Source of the DNA: Paracidovorax citrulli
GTDB taxonomy: Bacteria > Pseudomonadota > Gammaproteobacteria > Burkholderiales > Burkholderiaceae_C
DNA: 64,000 nt
Assembly (NCBI RefSeq): GCF_900100305.1
Contig: NZ_FNEY01000008.1
Span: 62,001 to 126,000, forward strand
Direction: 5' to 3'
The first letter of the stretch is position 1, and the number at the start of each line of letters is the position of its first letter. Below the pieces are notes generated by a model that saw only the letters and a list, made by a program, of their open reading frames with translations, was not told the DNA's origin and made no database searches. A program made the translations under genes and the position numbers. This document shows, one piece after another, positions 42,901 through 51,641 of the stretch.

Positions 42901-44445
42901 CCTGGCAATGGAATCACTGCGGGGGACGAACTATTTGCCTACATCCCGAGCTGGATGGGCCCAAAGCTCTCCGCACTGACGGCGCCGACCTATGTGAACA
43001 ACCACCAGGCTTACGTGGATGCGCCGTCGGCCGTCGGCGAAGCACAGGTTGCCTTCACCGCAGGCGCTGGAAGCAGGTCGGACTGGAAGACGGTGCTCGT
43101 TTCCGGAACGGGCGCGGGAGGCCGGGGCGTTTTCGCGCTCGATGTTTCCAAGCCGGAAAGTTTCGCTGTCGGCAATGCGATGTGGGAGTTCACCGGGGCC
43201 GACGACGCGGATATGGGCTTCGTGGTCGGGCGTCCGCAGATCCTGAAATTCCGGACCGGCGCCGATACCTACCGCTGGTTTGCAGTGGTGGCCAGCGGTG
43301 CGGACAACTACACCAGCACATTCGACAACGGCGGGGGTGGCGGCCGTCCTGCGTTGTTCCTGCTGGCACTGGACAAGGCAACCGGCGCTGCTTGGGTGGA
43401 AGGGACCAACTACTTCAAGTTGATTTTCCCTGTGGACACGAGTCTGGCGGCCACCGTGGCCACCGGCATGGCGAACTTCACTCCACTCTACGCCCGTGGC
43501 GGCGAAGTGACACAGATCTATGCTGGTGACCTGCATGGCAAGGTGTGGAAACTGGACTTCACTTGTACCAAGACCGGGGCTGACGACACTTCGTGCACAT
43601 ACGGCTACAAGACAACCAACAACTGGACGGTCGCCAACCTGAGCAGTTTCGGTGCCAGCGGAACACCGTATCCGTTCTTCATCGCCAAGGACACTTCGGG
43701 TAAGACGCAGCCGATCACCTCGGCGCCCCAGCTCTTCACCGGTCCGATCGTGAACGGTAAAGAGACTTTCTACGTATTGATCGGCACAGGCAAGTATCTG
43801 GAGGCATCCGACCGGACTTCCACCAACACCCAAAGCGTGTATGCCCTCTACGACAACGGCTCTTCAACGGTCGATTCCGACACGCCTGCTGCGGCCATTT
43901 CCGGACGGGGCAGGATGGCCGCCGGGACGGTGGATACCTCTGCGCGAACGGTGAGCGTCGCCAGTTTCAAGTGGGGTCGTCCCGTTAGCGATGGCGATAC
44001 CACCCAGAGGGCCGGTTGGTACATCGATCTGCCGAGTTCCGGCGAGCGGTCCGTCAGCGGTTTCACGGACCTCGGGGGGTTGAATGTGGCCTTCAGCACG
44101 GTGATCCCCGGCGATATCGGGGCAGCGGGCTCTTGCAGCACCAATTCAGGTTCCGGACGCCAGTACACGATGGACGTCACGGCGGGGAACGGCAGCACCG
44201 CGGATTCTCAGGTGGGGCTCTTGAGCGCCTTCGTGGTCATCGAAGATACCGCCAGCTCCACGGTGACCAATTACGATAACAGCGGTCAAGCCGTGCGCAC
44301 GATCATGAAGCGCAGCCTGCAGTCCGGCTCCTCGGGCGTCTCCGAAGGCAAGAGCAGCCAGGTGCAGGAAGTGGTCGGCCGGCTCAGTTGGCGACAAATC
44401 TATGACTACCGGGAACTCCGGAAGAAAGCGACGACTACTCCATGA
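39943..44445 (+). CDS. pilY1: Type IV pilus tip adhesin PilY1
   Basis: The 1500-residue secreted protein has an N-terminal signal-anchor (hydrophobic near residues 22-40), a large variable region with repeated aromatic and Cys residues, and a C-terminal beta-propeller that begins about residue 830. The propeller carries APVVFAGANDGMLHAF, GRGVFALDVSKP and YAGDLHGKVWKLDF. The segment SGNFLNWATNSAVDMLRLALSGG is a PilY1 hallmark. The stretch before YAGDL lacks the Asp-rich calcium loop of Pseudomonas PilY1. No von Willebrand A motif is evident. It overlaps pilE by four bases. Confidence 0.92.
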   Translation: MNSQSPFLRPSPRQRGFINKPFVGAVAILAGLAALGTSFMAMGTGSPVTTPPINLSSDPLYAVNVKDKPTMALALSVEFPTVGAQYVNVPDTNSDDSYANTKEYLGYYDAESCYRYNDAPTETPESGRTSADYKRFDPIGKATNRKCSDAFSGNFLNWATNSAVDMLRLALSGGDRYVDTSTLTILQRAVLPNGDPTCMWNSNNFPAKRLAKDGGGANSYWGAVPAAMITGANGSDIWVANTLNRVYFRAGSSATGSCSDTSGYTLGAPTTAQSRGTTDYQNNKPLPSDAVLCTVEGAMCNFTGVREVWFGIPPNPRNRLQNWAVVPASNGINCNFLVIGDPAPGSSKSCYTRPYTGTWQPPSTTLNSDGFFYSRVQVCNKSGDALQDVRDYGLCRQYPNGNYKPEGVIQKYSDQLRLSAFGYLMDQTASYDNGRYGGVLRAPMKYVGQKKFDELGREETSTNAKAEWDINTGIFRKNPESDTVFGVSGVINYLNQFGRTGPVPGRYKKFDPVGELYYQTLRYMQGLPPTGDAVSNLGTPSASNALYDGYPVYADWTNIDPYGGSRSPSEDYSCVRSNVVVIGDINTHDGNWRNIPSADDPANNVTNFRTWHTLVQNFEKGVATRYIDGQGVTRTSSNPNAANTSVPSNSQTSQIMGYAYWAHTQDIRGRRWTAAPAKQRPGLRVKTFLFDVNEYGRQNDANVRRRSNQFFMAAKYGGFTSTSPDPEKSDVPFNSYGNPFRSQARSDDKPDNNVWQKPGAAGEASTYYLQSDARGVLAAFQAIFESASGSARSIAGSASLSNVQASTDNFLYSAKFDVASWTGDVIAEQITRTGTGASARLAVATTPTWSAAARLKLKNAADRKIFAGHGSRQAATEFTWAGIDGKPMQASLSKASPGATADSLGPDRLNYLRGVRTNEGSGAQFRVRTELLGDIVNSGVTFSGPPATAFTGNSYALFKAENASRAPVVFAGANDGMLHAFAAKTDPGNGITAGDELFAYIPSWMGPKLSALTAPTYVNNHQAYVDAPSAVGEAQVAFTAGAGSRSDWKTVLVSGTGAGGRGVFALDVSKPESFAVGNAMWEFTGADDADMGFVVGRPQILKFRTGADTYRWFAVVASGADNYTSTFDNGGGGGRPALFLLALDKATGAAWVEGTNYFKLIFPVDTSLAATVATGMANFTPLYARGGEVTQIYAGDLHGKVWKLDFTCTKTGADDTSCTYGYKTTNNWTVANLSSFGASGTPYPFFIAKDTSGKTQPITSAPQLFTGPIVNGKETFYVLIGTGKYLEASDRTSTNTQSVYALYDNGSSTVDSDTPAAAISGRGRMAAGTVDTSARTVSVASFKWGRPVSDGDTTQRAGWYIDLPSSGERSVSGFTDLGGLNVAFSTVIPGDIGAAGSCSTNSGSGRQYTMDVTAGNGSTADSQVGLLSAFVVIEDTASSTVTNYDNSGQAVRTIMKRSLQSGSSGVSEGKSSQVQEVVGRLSWRQIYDYRELRKKATTTP

Positions 44446-44936
44446 CAGTCCATCGTTCAAACCGTGGTTTTTCCCTGCTGGAGCTGATGATCGTTGTGGC
44501 GGTGGTCGGCATCCTGGCTGCGGTAGCTTACCCCGCCTATACCGACTCCGTGCTCAAGGGGCGGAGGGCCCAGGCGCGCACGGCTCTGGCGGAGCTGATG
44601 CAGCAGCAGGAGCGATTCCTGACGCAGCGCAATTGCTACCTCGGATTCAGCAACAGCGGAGGCACTGCGACCGCCACGGCGAATACGGCTTGCGGTATCG
44701 CGGCATCCTTCACCGTGCCTTTCAAGACGTATGCGGGAGAAAGCCTCGGCTCGGCCAGCTACCAGCTGTCGGCCACGACCTGCAGCAGCACCCTGACGCT
44801 GTCGGACTGTGTCAAGGTGGTGGCCAGCCCGGTCAAGTCGGACCCTGCCGTGGGTGATCTCTCTCTCACCAGTACGGGGGTCAAGTCGTGTACGGGCACG
44901 GCCAGCAGCACCAATCCCAAGCTGTGCTGGCCATGA
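44442..44936 (+). CDS. pilE: Type IV minor pilin PilE
   Basis: The 164-residue prepilin has a short leader MTVHRSNRG before FSLLELMIVVAVVGILAAVAYPAY, with Glu at +5, and a YxxR-like QQERFLTQRNCYL region. Four cysteines follow, which should form the C-terminal D-region disulfide. It is the minor pilin following pilY1, not necessarily the major pilin. The start overlaps pilY1 and the stop overlaps fimT. Confidence 0.9.
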   Translation: MTVHRSNRGFSLLELMIVVAVVGILAAVAYPAYTDSVLKGRRAQARTALAELMQQQERFLTQRNCYLGFSNSGGTATATANTACGIAASFTVPFKTYAGESLGSASYQLSATTCSSTLTLSDCVKVVASPVKSDPAVGDLSLTSTGVKSCTGTASSTNPKLCWP

Positions 44937-45538
44937 GGAATAATCTGCACTGCGGATCGCAGGCCAGCCAGGGCCCCAGGATTGCCAGGCGGCACCGGGG
45001 GTTCACCCTGATCGAGCTCATGGTGACGATGGCGCTGGTGGCCGTGCTGCTGCGCATCGGCATCCCGAGCTTCGTGAGCTTCCAGCGCAATTCCGAACTG
45101 ACCTCCGCCGCCAACGGGCTGCTTGCGAGCGTCAATTCGGCCCGCACGGAGGCCATGAAGCGCAACATGAACGCGGGGTTGGTTCCCACCACGGGCAGTT
45201 CATGGGGAGGAGGGTGGACCGCATTCGTGGATATCGATGGCAATGGTTCCTTCGACGCGGCCAAGGACCTGGTGGTGTCAACGCAACCGGCGCTGGCGTC
45301 TTATTTTTCCGTGACCGGTACAGGCACCGCGACAGGCGATACCCCCTCCATCACCTTCAACTCTTCAGGTTATGTGAAGGATTTCGGCAACGTCACCCTG
45401 GAAATCGCGCGCAACGATCTTTCCGATGCGGCGCTGCTGGAGCAGACGCGACGGGTTGTCATCTTCAAGACGGGCCGCGTGCGCGTCTGCAAGCCGACGT
45501 CCGCGACCGATGCCGCGTGCTCCAGCGGCGGGAGCTGA
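44933..45538 (+). CDS. fimT: GspH/FimT family pseudopilin
   Basis: The 201-residue protein has a leader of 22 or so residues ending in RRHRG before FTLIELMVTMALVAVLLRIGIPSF, and the GspH domain with SELTSAANGLLASVNSARTEA and VVIFKTGRVRVC. It is the last gene of the minor pilin operon; in Pseudomonas fimT/fimU lie at the other end. The ATG at 44933 overlaps the pilE stop. The operon meets cheB convergently after about 40 bases. Confidence 0.88.
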   Translation: MRNNLHCGSQASQGPRIARRHRGFTLIELMVTMALVAVLLRIGIPSFVSFQRNSELTSAANGLLASVNSARTEAMKRNMNAGLVPTTGSSWGGGWTAFVDIDGNGSFDAAKDLVVSTQPALASYFSVTGTGTATGDTPSITFNSSGYVKDFGNVTLEIARNDLSDAALLEQTRRVVIFKTGRVRVCKPTSATDAACSSGGS

Positions 45539-45577
45539 CGATCCGCCGTCCGGCTTCTGGCGGCGGGTCTCCTCCCG

Positions 45578-46654
45578 CTACACCCCCCCGATCTCCCGCC
45601 AGATCGCCGACAGCGGCAGGACCTTGTCCACGCCCCCCCGCTTGATCGCCTCCTTCGGCATGCCGAAGACCACGCAGCTCTCTTCGTCCTGGGCGGTGGT
45701 GCGGGCGCCGGCCTGATGCATCTCCAGCAGGCCGGCGGCGCCGTCGTCGCCCATGCCGGTCATGATGATGCCGTGGGCGTTGGCACCCGCGCACTTGGCC
45801 ACGGAGCGGAAGAGCACGTCCACCGACGGGCGGTGGCGGTTGACGAGCGGGCCGTCCACCACTTCCACGTGGTACTGCGCGCCGCTGCGGCGCAGCAGCA
45901 TGTGGCGCCCGCCGGGGGCGATCAGCGCGCGGCCCGGCACCACGCGGTCGTTGTTCTCCGCTTCCTTGACGGCGATGCGGCAGAGGCCGTCGAGGCGGCT
46001 GGCGAAGGCGGCGGTGAATTTTTCCGGCATGTGCTGCACGATGACGATGCCGGGGCACACGCGGGGCAGGGCGGTGAGCACTTCTTCCAGCGCCTGCGTG
46101 CCGCCCGTGGAGGTGCCGATGGCCACCACGCGCTCGGTGGTCTGGGTCATCGCGCGGCCCGCGCCGGGCGGCAGGATGGCGTCGGCGGTGTTCTTGCCGG
46201 TGGGTGCGGGCGGCACGGCGGGGTCCCCGGCCCGGCGGGCCAGGCGCCGTACGTTGGCGCGTGCCGCGGCGCGTACGGTGGAGACCAGTTCGTCCGCGGA
46301 CTCGGTCAGGAAGGTCTTGAGGCCCAGCCGGGGTTTGGTCACGATGGCCACCGCGCCGGCGGCGAGCGCCTCCATGGTGGTCCTGGCGCCTTTTTCCGTG
46401 AGCGTGGAGCAGATGACGACGGGCGTGGGGCGCTCGGCCATGATCTTGCGCAGGAAGGTGATGCCGTCCATGCGCGGCATCTCGACGTCCAGCAGGATCA
46501 CGTCCGGCCACTGGTGCTTCATGCGCTCCATGGCCAGCAACGGGTCGGCTGCCGCGTACAGCACCTCGATGCCGGGGGCCTCCCCGAGCAGGCCGGTGAG
46601 TACCTGGCGCACGACGGCGGAATCGTCCACGACGATGACTTGGATGGGTTTCAT
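45578..46654 (-). CDS. cheB: Chemotaxis response regulator protein-glutamate methylesterase CheB
   Basis: CheB removes methyl groups from chemoreceptors when phosphorylated by CheA. The 358-residue protein has a receiver ([12 protein letters not shown], phospho-acceptor Asp in [11 protein letters not shown]) and a C-terminal esterase with Ser in [11 protein letters not shown], His in IVQHMPE and Asp in [10 protein letters not shown]. The ATG at 46654 overlaps the ancestral cheD stop. It is the last gene of a truncated chemotaxis locus that lacks cheA, cheY and receptors in this window. Confidence 0.95.
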   Translation of the reverse strand: MKPIQVIVVDDSAVVRQVLTGLLGEAPGIEVLYAAADPLLAMERMKHQWPDVILLDVEMPRMDGITFLRKIMAERPTPVVICSTLTEKGARTTMEALAAGAVAIVTKPRLGLKTFLTESADELVSTVRAAARANVRRLARRAGDPAVPPAPTGKNTADAILPPGAGRAMTQTTERVVAIGTSTGGTQALEEVLTALPRVCPGIVIVQHMPEKFTAAFASRLDGLCRIAVKEAENNDRVVPGRALIAPGGRHMLLRRSGAQYHVEVVDGPLVNRHRPSVDVLFRSVAKCAGANAHGIIMTGMGDDGAAGLLEMHQAGARTTAQDEESCVVFGMPKEAIKRGGVDKVLPLSAIWREIGGV

Positions 46655-47198
46655 GGGATGTTGCGTCTGCTGTGAAGCGCTGGTGGGGCAGCCGGCTGCG
46701 GCGACTGCAGTGCGGCCGGGGGATCTGGCGGACCCAGACCGCGCCGCTGGCGACGTCGAATACCACCTGCCGGTGGCCGTCGCCGAAAAGATGTTCGCTG
46801 CGGACCCCGATGCCCCGACCGGCCAGCAGGTGCCGCGCCGCGTGGCCGTTGCGGGTGCCGACGGCGTCCATCACGGACCGCGGGCGGGTGGGAAACATGT
46901 TGCCGCCACCGAAGATCTTGGCCTCGCATTCGGCGATGGGTACGCGCTGGCGCCGCAGGCCGCGCACCATCAGCTCCAGCGCCTCGTCTCCATAGCGGCC
47001 GTCCAGTTCGCCGGGCCGGGCGGGGCGGCCGCGGTCGGCCAGCAGGAAATGCGACATGGCGCCGATGCGGCGCGCGGGATGCCACAGCGTGATCGCTACG
47101 CAGGAGCCCAGCATGGTGCGCAGCCGCATGGTGTCGTCACCCACGAAGTATTCCCCCGGCTGCAGAAAGACGTCCATGGGCCTGTAAGACGTCGGCAC
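46651..47198 (-). pseudogene. cheD: Chemoreceptor glutamine deamidase CheD, with a frameshift near the 3' end
   Basis: CheD deamidates chemoreceptor glutamines. Its core is complete: LQPGEYFVGDDTMRLRTMLG, SCVAITLWHP, GAMSHFLL and the block ending [14 protein letters not shown]. After that the reading frame fails to stop and runs through cheB out of frame for over 370 codons. Moving by one base at a run of five Gs (46718-46722 on the plus strand, Cs in the gene) gives [20 protein letters not shown] and a stop overlapping the cheB ATG. The single-base loss is either real or a sequencing error. The GTG start at 47198 follows a GGAG site. Confidence 0.75.
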
Positions 47199-47213
47199 GC
47201 GCGGCTCCGGTCG

Positions 47214-48017
47214 TCATGGCTTGCGGTAGACCGAGGGCGCGACCTGCTCCATGGCGGCGTCGATGCCGTGCAGGCTCTCCGAGTGGCCGATATAGAGGTA
47301 CCCGCCCGGGCGGATGAACGAGATCACGCGGGCCACCACGTCGCGCTTGGTGTCGCCGTTGAAGTAGATCATCACGTTGCGCAGGAACACGACGTCGAAG
47401 CTGCCCAGGTCGGGGAGTTTCGTGTTCAGGTTGGCGTGGAGGAAGCGCACCTTCTGGCGCAGTTCGCGCGCCACCAGCAGCGTTCCCGCCTGGGGCCCCT
47501 GGCCCTTCAGGCAGAAGCGCCGCAGGTAGGGTTGGGGAATCTGGCGGGCGCGCTGCTCGGGGTAGTGGCCGGTGCGGGCCTTGTCCAGCATGCGCGTGCT
47601 GATGTCGGTGCCCACCACCTCGAATGCCTGGCCGCCGCGGCAGTCCGCCAGGACCATGGCGATGCTGTAGGCCTCTTCGCCGCTGGAACTGGCGGCGCTC
47701 CACACGCGGAAGGGCGAGGCGCCGCCGGGCTGTTGCGCGGCGCTGCGCAGCAGCTCGAAATGCCGTGCTTCGCGGAAGAAATAGGTTTCGTTGGTGGTGA
47801 GCAGGTCGATCGCCATCTGCACTTCGGCGGGATCCTGGCCGCTTTGCAGCAGCGCGAAGTATTCCGCGTACCCCGCCATCCGGGTCGCGTGCAGGCGCTT
47901 GGCCAGGCGCCCGCAGACGAGGGCTTTCTTCGCCGGGGACAGCGTGATGCCGGCCGCATCGAAGATGAAGCGCTGGAAATGCCCGTAGTCGCGATCGGAG
48001 ATGGTTCTGTTTGGCAT
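47214..48017 (-). CDS. cheR: Chemotaxis protein methyltransferase CheR
   Basis: CheR methylates chemoreceptor glutamates using SAM. The 267-residue protein has an N-terminal helical domain (FIFDAAGITLSPAKKALV), LLTTNETYFFREARHFELL, SAASSSGEEAYSIAM, VVGTDISTRMLDKAR and FLRNVMIYFN, which together form the SAM site. It lies 13 bases after the EAL gene stop and 15 bases before cheD. Motifs are all intact, unlike its upstream neighbours. Confidence 0.95.
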   Translation of the reverse strand: MPNRTISDRDYGHFQRFIFDAAGITLSPAKKALVCGRLAKRLHATRMAGYAEYFALLQSGQDPAEVQMAIDLLTTNETYFFREARHFELLRSAAQQPGGASPFRVWSAASSSGEEAYSIAMVLADCRGGQAFEVVGTDISTRMLDKARTGHYPEQRARQIPQPYLRRFCLKGQGPQAGTLLVARELRQKVRFLHANLNTKLPDLGSFDVVFLRNVMIYFNGDTKRDVVARVISFIRPGGYLYIGHSESLHGIDAAMEQVAPSVYRKP

Positions 48018-48030
48018 GGGGGGACGGTGG

Positions 48031-49136
48031 TCAGCTAAGCCGCAGGGAGTCCAGGCGCGACCGGTGGGTCCGGTTCCAGGAGTGCAGGTCCTCGCCGGGC
48101 ATCGCCTTGGCGATCAGCCATCCCTGGGCGCTGGTGCAGCCGAAATCCTGCAGCAGCCGCCAGTCCTCCATGTGCTCCACGCCCTCGGCCACGGTGGTGA
48201 GGTTGAGTCCCCGTGCGAGGTCCAGCGCCGATTCCAGGATCACCCGCAGGCTTTTCCGGCGATGGGCGCCGTGCACGAACGAGCGGTCTATCTTGAGTTC
48301 GGTGAAGGGAATGCGCGACAGCTGCCGCAGCGAGGAGAAACCGGTGCCGTAGTCATCGATGGACAAACCGAACCCCTTGAGCCGCAGGCGTACCAGCGCA
48401 GAGTGGGCGGCGCTGCAGGTTTCCACCATCGATCCCTCGGCGACCTCCAGCATCAGTTGCGAAGGCGCCAGGCCGTACCGCATCTGCTGCGCGCAGATCT
48501 GGTTCACGATGTCCGGCGAGGCCAGCAACTGCGGAGACAGGTTGATGGCCAGCGTGAGCCGCATGCCGCGCGATTGCCAGGCGGCGCACTGCAGGAAGCT
48601 GCGCTCCATCATGGCCAGCGTCAACTCGTGGATGAGCCCCACGCGTTCGGCCAGCGGAATGAATTCGTCCGGCGGCACCATGCCCAGGACCGGATGGTTC
48701 CAGCGCGCCAGGGCCTCGACACCTCGCAGCATGCCGGTCCGGGTGTCCACTTTCGGCTGGAAGTGGGGCGTGATGCCTCCGCCCCGGATGGCCTGCTCGA
48801 GCATCGCCGCGTCGATCGGCATGCGGGGGGCGCGGCGCCGGTCGGCGGCGGGCGCTGGCGGAGACGGCACCTCCCGCAGGATCGCCTGCAGATCGCTGCT
48901 TGCCAGCGGCTTGTGCAGCGCGCGCACGACCGACGTGCCCAGCGACTGGACGGAGTCCAGGCCTCGCGGCCGTGGCGCGCCTCCCGTACCTGCCCGGCCC
49001 CCAGGGCGTGGCAGAGCCGCACGGCATGCTGCCGCTGCGTCGCGCTGTCGTCCACGACGAGGATCGAACAGGCGGCCGCGGGCGGCTCCTCCCCGGATGG
49101 GAACGTGCCGGGCGGGGTCAGGTCAGGTGGGGTCAT
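48031..49136 (-). pseudogene. REC-EAL c-di-GMP phosphodiesterase gene with internal receiver deletion and frameshift
   Basis: The 5' part (49136 to about 48960) encodes a receiver start (CSILVVDDSATQRQHAVRL to ARHGREA), then the frame shifts. The other frame resumes exactly there as LDSVQSLGTSVVRALHKPL, the end of a receiver, followed by a complete EAL domain. About 45-50 residues including the phospho-acceptor Asp are missing. The EAL part has GVEALARWNHP, LAINLSPQ, SIDDYGTGFSSL, ELKIDRSF and TVAEGVEHM, so a protein restarted at the GTG at 48927 (298 residues) could still hydrolyse c-di-GMP. Its stop is 13 bases before cheR. Confidence 0.8.
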
Positions 49137-49321
49137 TCCGGGGCGGGCGTGGCCGGGCAGTGGGAGTGTCGGCGGGGCTCGGTCGTATCGGCCGGCAGCC
49201 GGGCCAGTTCAGCCAGGGCCTGCGCGGAAAAGGCGCGGTCCAGGTCCAGCAGGACCACCAGGCGCTCGCGCACCTTGCCCATGCCCTGGATCCACGACAA
49301 TGAGTCGGCGGTGAAGATCAT
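49133..49321 (-). pseudogene. cheW: cheW 3' remnant
   Basis: The last 62 codons read MIFTADSLSWIQGMGKVRER, then LVVLLDLDRAFSAQALAELA. This fits the C-terminal strand and helix of CheW-like coupling proteins, normally about 160 residues. The N-terminal two thirds are missing. The stop overlaps the ATG of the REC-EAL gene, as expected for an original operon. The missing part is replaced upstream by unrelated sequence that includes an M20 peptidase fragment. Confidence 0.6.
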
Positions 49322-49385
49322 CGTGCAGCCGCGGCTGAAGTAGCCCGGGCCACCGGCGGCGGGATGGCGTCCGGGCCCACCGCGG

Positions 49386-49514
49386 GAACCGCTCCGCCAG
49401 CTGGCACCAGAAGGCCGCCCCGTAGGGCAGGATGCCATTGAAGTCATACCCGGGGTTGTGCAGGCCGCGCCCGCCTTCCGCAGGGCCGTTGCCGGTGCGC
49501 AGGAGCGCCCCGGG
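49386..49514 (-). pseudogene. Fragment of an M20-family amidohydrolase C-terminus
   Basis: One minus-strand frame reads PGALLRTGNGPAEGG, then LHNPGYDFNG and PYGAAFWCQLAERF. This closely follows the end of hippurate hydrolase/M20 amidohydrolases, where a metal-binding His lies in the LHNP motif. About 43 residues are recognisable, with no upstream peptidase and no start. It lies directly upstream of the cheW remnant and marks a rearrangement joint. The rest of 49322-49743 shows nothing I can support. Confidence 0.6.
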
Positions 49515-49743
49515 CCGGGGTTCGACCTGGCGATGCACCGGATCATCGCCGCGAAGGCCGGGATGGGGTTGCCGTCGTGCCTGCGTGCCTGGTGGAGCGC
49601 GAACTGTCGGGCGGTGCCCGCAGGGGCGTGGTCGTTGCACGGCCCTGTCTGCCTTCCCTGATGGTGCATCGGCCTACAGCGGGGGTACACGGGGCCACTT
49701 ACTCTTGTATCTCGCCAAGTCGTCAACCAGACCAGGAGTGAAT

Positions 49744-49959
49744 ATGCAGTCATCCGCAGGCAAGCCGGACCTTGTGAACCTCGATGATCCCGATTCCGTC
49801 GCGCGATGGGTTCGGGAACTGGATACCACCGAGAGCCAGTTGAGAGATGCCGTCGCCCAGGTGGGGACGAAGGGCGCCGATGTCGAAATGCATCTCAAGG
49901 GCGCACGCAGCTCGACCAATGAAGACCGGATGAATCAGGCGCCTGCCGGGAGCCGATAG
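49744..49959 (+). CDS. DUF3606 protein (second copy)
   Basis: The 71-residue protein has the DUF3606 pattern (VNLDDPDSVARWVRELDTTESQLRDAVAQVG) with a basic tail. AGGAGTG lies just before the ATG at 49744. It is more diverged than a recent duplicate of the copy at 31735 would be. The function is unknown. It stands between the decayed chemotaxis end and a membrane histidine kinase, with its own promoter region in 49680-49740. Confidence 0.82.
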   Translation: MQSSAGKPDLVNLDDPDSVARWVRELDTTESQLRDAVAQVGTKGADVEMHLKGARSSTNEDRMNQAPAGSR

Positions 49960-50120
49960 ATCACCGGGGTGTGGATAACCGGGCTATGGGCCCTGCCTCT
50001 CGACGACACGTGGTCGGAGGACCGGATGCGCCCCGTGGTTCCGGGGCCGTGCCGGGCGAGCCGCCGCTGAAAATCCGGCGAAGCCTCCTCGGAGCTTGAT
50101 ATTTCCACGTGGAAACCGCG

Positions 50121-51608
50121 ATGTCATCAGCCGCTGAAACCAGGGACAGGAGCCTCTCCAACGCACACACTGGTTTTGCGGCGCTGGCCTCCGCCATCAG
50201 CATCCTGTCGCTGGTGGGGTGGCTGACCAATCAGCAATCCCTCACCAGCCTCGCGGCAGGCCGGCCGCCTCTTTCCGTGATGACGGCTGTCATGGTGTTG
50301 CTGGGCGTGGTGGCGGTGCTGGCGTCTCCGCTGAAAGGCGCCATATCGTGGATTTTCGGCATATTGGTGGCAATGGGTGGCGTCGCCATCCTGATCGCTC
50401 GCGCAACGGCATTCGCGGCAGATATCGAGCTGCCTTCGGGAATCTGGTCTTCGGCACTCACCGGGCTCATGTTCCTGTTGACCGGTACATCATCGGCCAT
50501 GATAGGCAGGCGACTTTTCGTCGAAGGCCAGCTCGTCGCCGTCGGTCTTTTGCTGGCCTCCGTGCTGTTGGGGCTGGGGCATCTTGTGCCGCTCAGTGTC
50601 CTGTACCGATATCTGCCGGGCACAGGGGTTTCGATTCCCACGATCATCTGCTTTGTCTCTCTGGCCATCAGCGGTCTTCTGGCATGTCGGCACAGCGGGA
50701 TTGCCGCTTCGCTGTCGTCGGGGGGCGCCACAGGCAGGCCGGGCCTGAAAATGCTGCTGACGGGCGCTGCCTGTGTGCTGGTGGCCAGTGCCGCCGTGCT
50801 GGAAAGCCTGCGCGCGCACGTCATCGACGCCGAAACGGCCATCATGCTCCTGTGCTGGTCCGCGCTGGCGGCCTTGGGCGGGACGTTATGGGCCCTGGCG
50901 ATTGCCGCCGACAGGGCCGAACAGGCGACAGAGAATTCCAACCTGGAAAAAGAAAGGCTGCGCCAGACATTTGCCGCCGCCGTGACGCATGACTTGAGAA
51001 ACCCCCTTCAAACCGCGATGCTTGCGGCCAACCTGCTGGCGAAGCTGAACGACGACCCGAAATTCGCCGGCCTGCTCGCGAGGCTCCAGCGCAGTCACAA
51101 GCGCCTGGACAGGATGCTCAAGGCATCGCTGGACAAGATCGCGTTGGACAGCGGAAAAGAGATGGCGGCCAACAAGTCCCTCGTGGACCTGCACAGCGTC
51201 ATTGACGAGGTGGTGAGCGAGAACCTGGCCGTTCTCGAGGAACGGGTCACCATAGAAGGCCATGGCACCGGCCATTGGGATGCCGATGCCATTTTCCGGG
51301 TGGTCGAGAATCTGCTGCTCAATGCCCTCAAGTATGGCAACCCCGGCACCGTCATCGAGTGCTCCATCCAGAGCTCGGCCACGCACGTCCAGTTGCTGGT
51401 TCACAACTCAGGGCCTCCCATTCCGCAAAGCGACTGGAGCAGGATCTTCGAGCCCTTCACGCGGGGGCAGAATCACCAGGGCAGAACGGGTTGGGGCGTG
51501 GGCCTCGCTTTCTCCCGGATGGTGGCAGAGAAGCACAACGGTACATTGACGGTCGTTCGCTCGGACGAACATGGCACCGTTTTCCAATTGACCTTGCCGT
51601 TGGAATGA
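50121..51608 (+). CDS. Orphan membrane sensor histidine kinase
   Basis: The 495-residue protein has eight or so predicted membrane helices in its first 260 residues (MASE-like, no large periplasmic loop). A HisKA domain with the phospho-acceptor His in AAVTHDLRNPLQTAM and an ATPase domain with ENLLLNALKYG, FEPFTRG and GWGVGLAFSRMVAEKHNG follow. No response regulator gene is adjacent. A multi-helix membrane sensor suggests it detects a membrane-soluble or membrane-state signal. The ATG at 50121 is preferred over a GTG at 50109; neither has a good ribosome site. Confidence 0.88.
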   Translation: MSSAAETRDRSLSNAHTGFAALASAISILSLVGWLTNQQSLTSLAAGRPPLSVMTAVMVLLGVVAVLASPLKGAISWIFGILVAMGGVAILIARATAFAADIELPSGIWSSALTGLMFLLTGTSSAMIGRRLFVEGQLVAVGLLLASVLLGLGHLVPLSVLYRYLPGTGVSIPTIICFVSLAISGLLACRHSGIAASLSSGGATGRPGLKMLLTGAACVLVASAAVLESLRAHVIDAETAIMLLCWSALAALGGTLWALAIAADRAEQATENSNLEKERLRQTFAAAVTHDLRNPLQTAMLAANLLAKLNDDPKFAGLLARLQRSHKRLDRMLKASLDKIALDSGKEMAANKSLVDLHSVIDEVVSENLAVLEERVTIEGHGTGHWDADAIFRVVENLLLNALKYGNPGTVIECSIQSSATHVQLLVHNSGPPIPQSDWSRIFEPFTRGQNHQGRTGWGVGLAFSRMVAEKHNGTLTVVRSDEHGTVFQLTLPLE

Positions 51609-51641
51609 TCCGGGCCTCGCCGCAGGCCCGGGGCCGAGGCG

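Noticed and set aside
45465-47198. A 577-codon open frame starting at cheD
   Set aside because: Only its first 160 or so codons resemble CheD; the rest is out-of-frame reading of cheB, explained by a one-base shift at 46718-46722.
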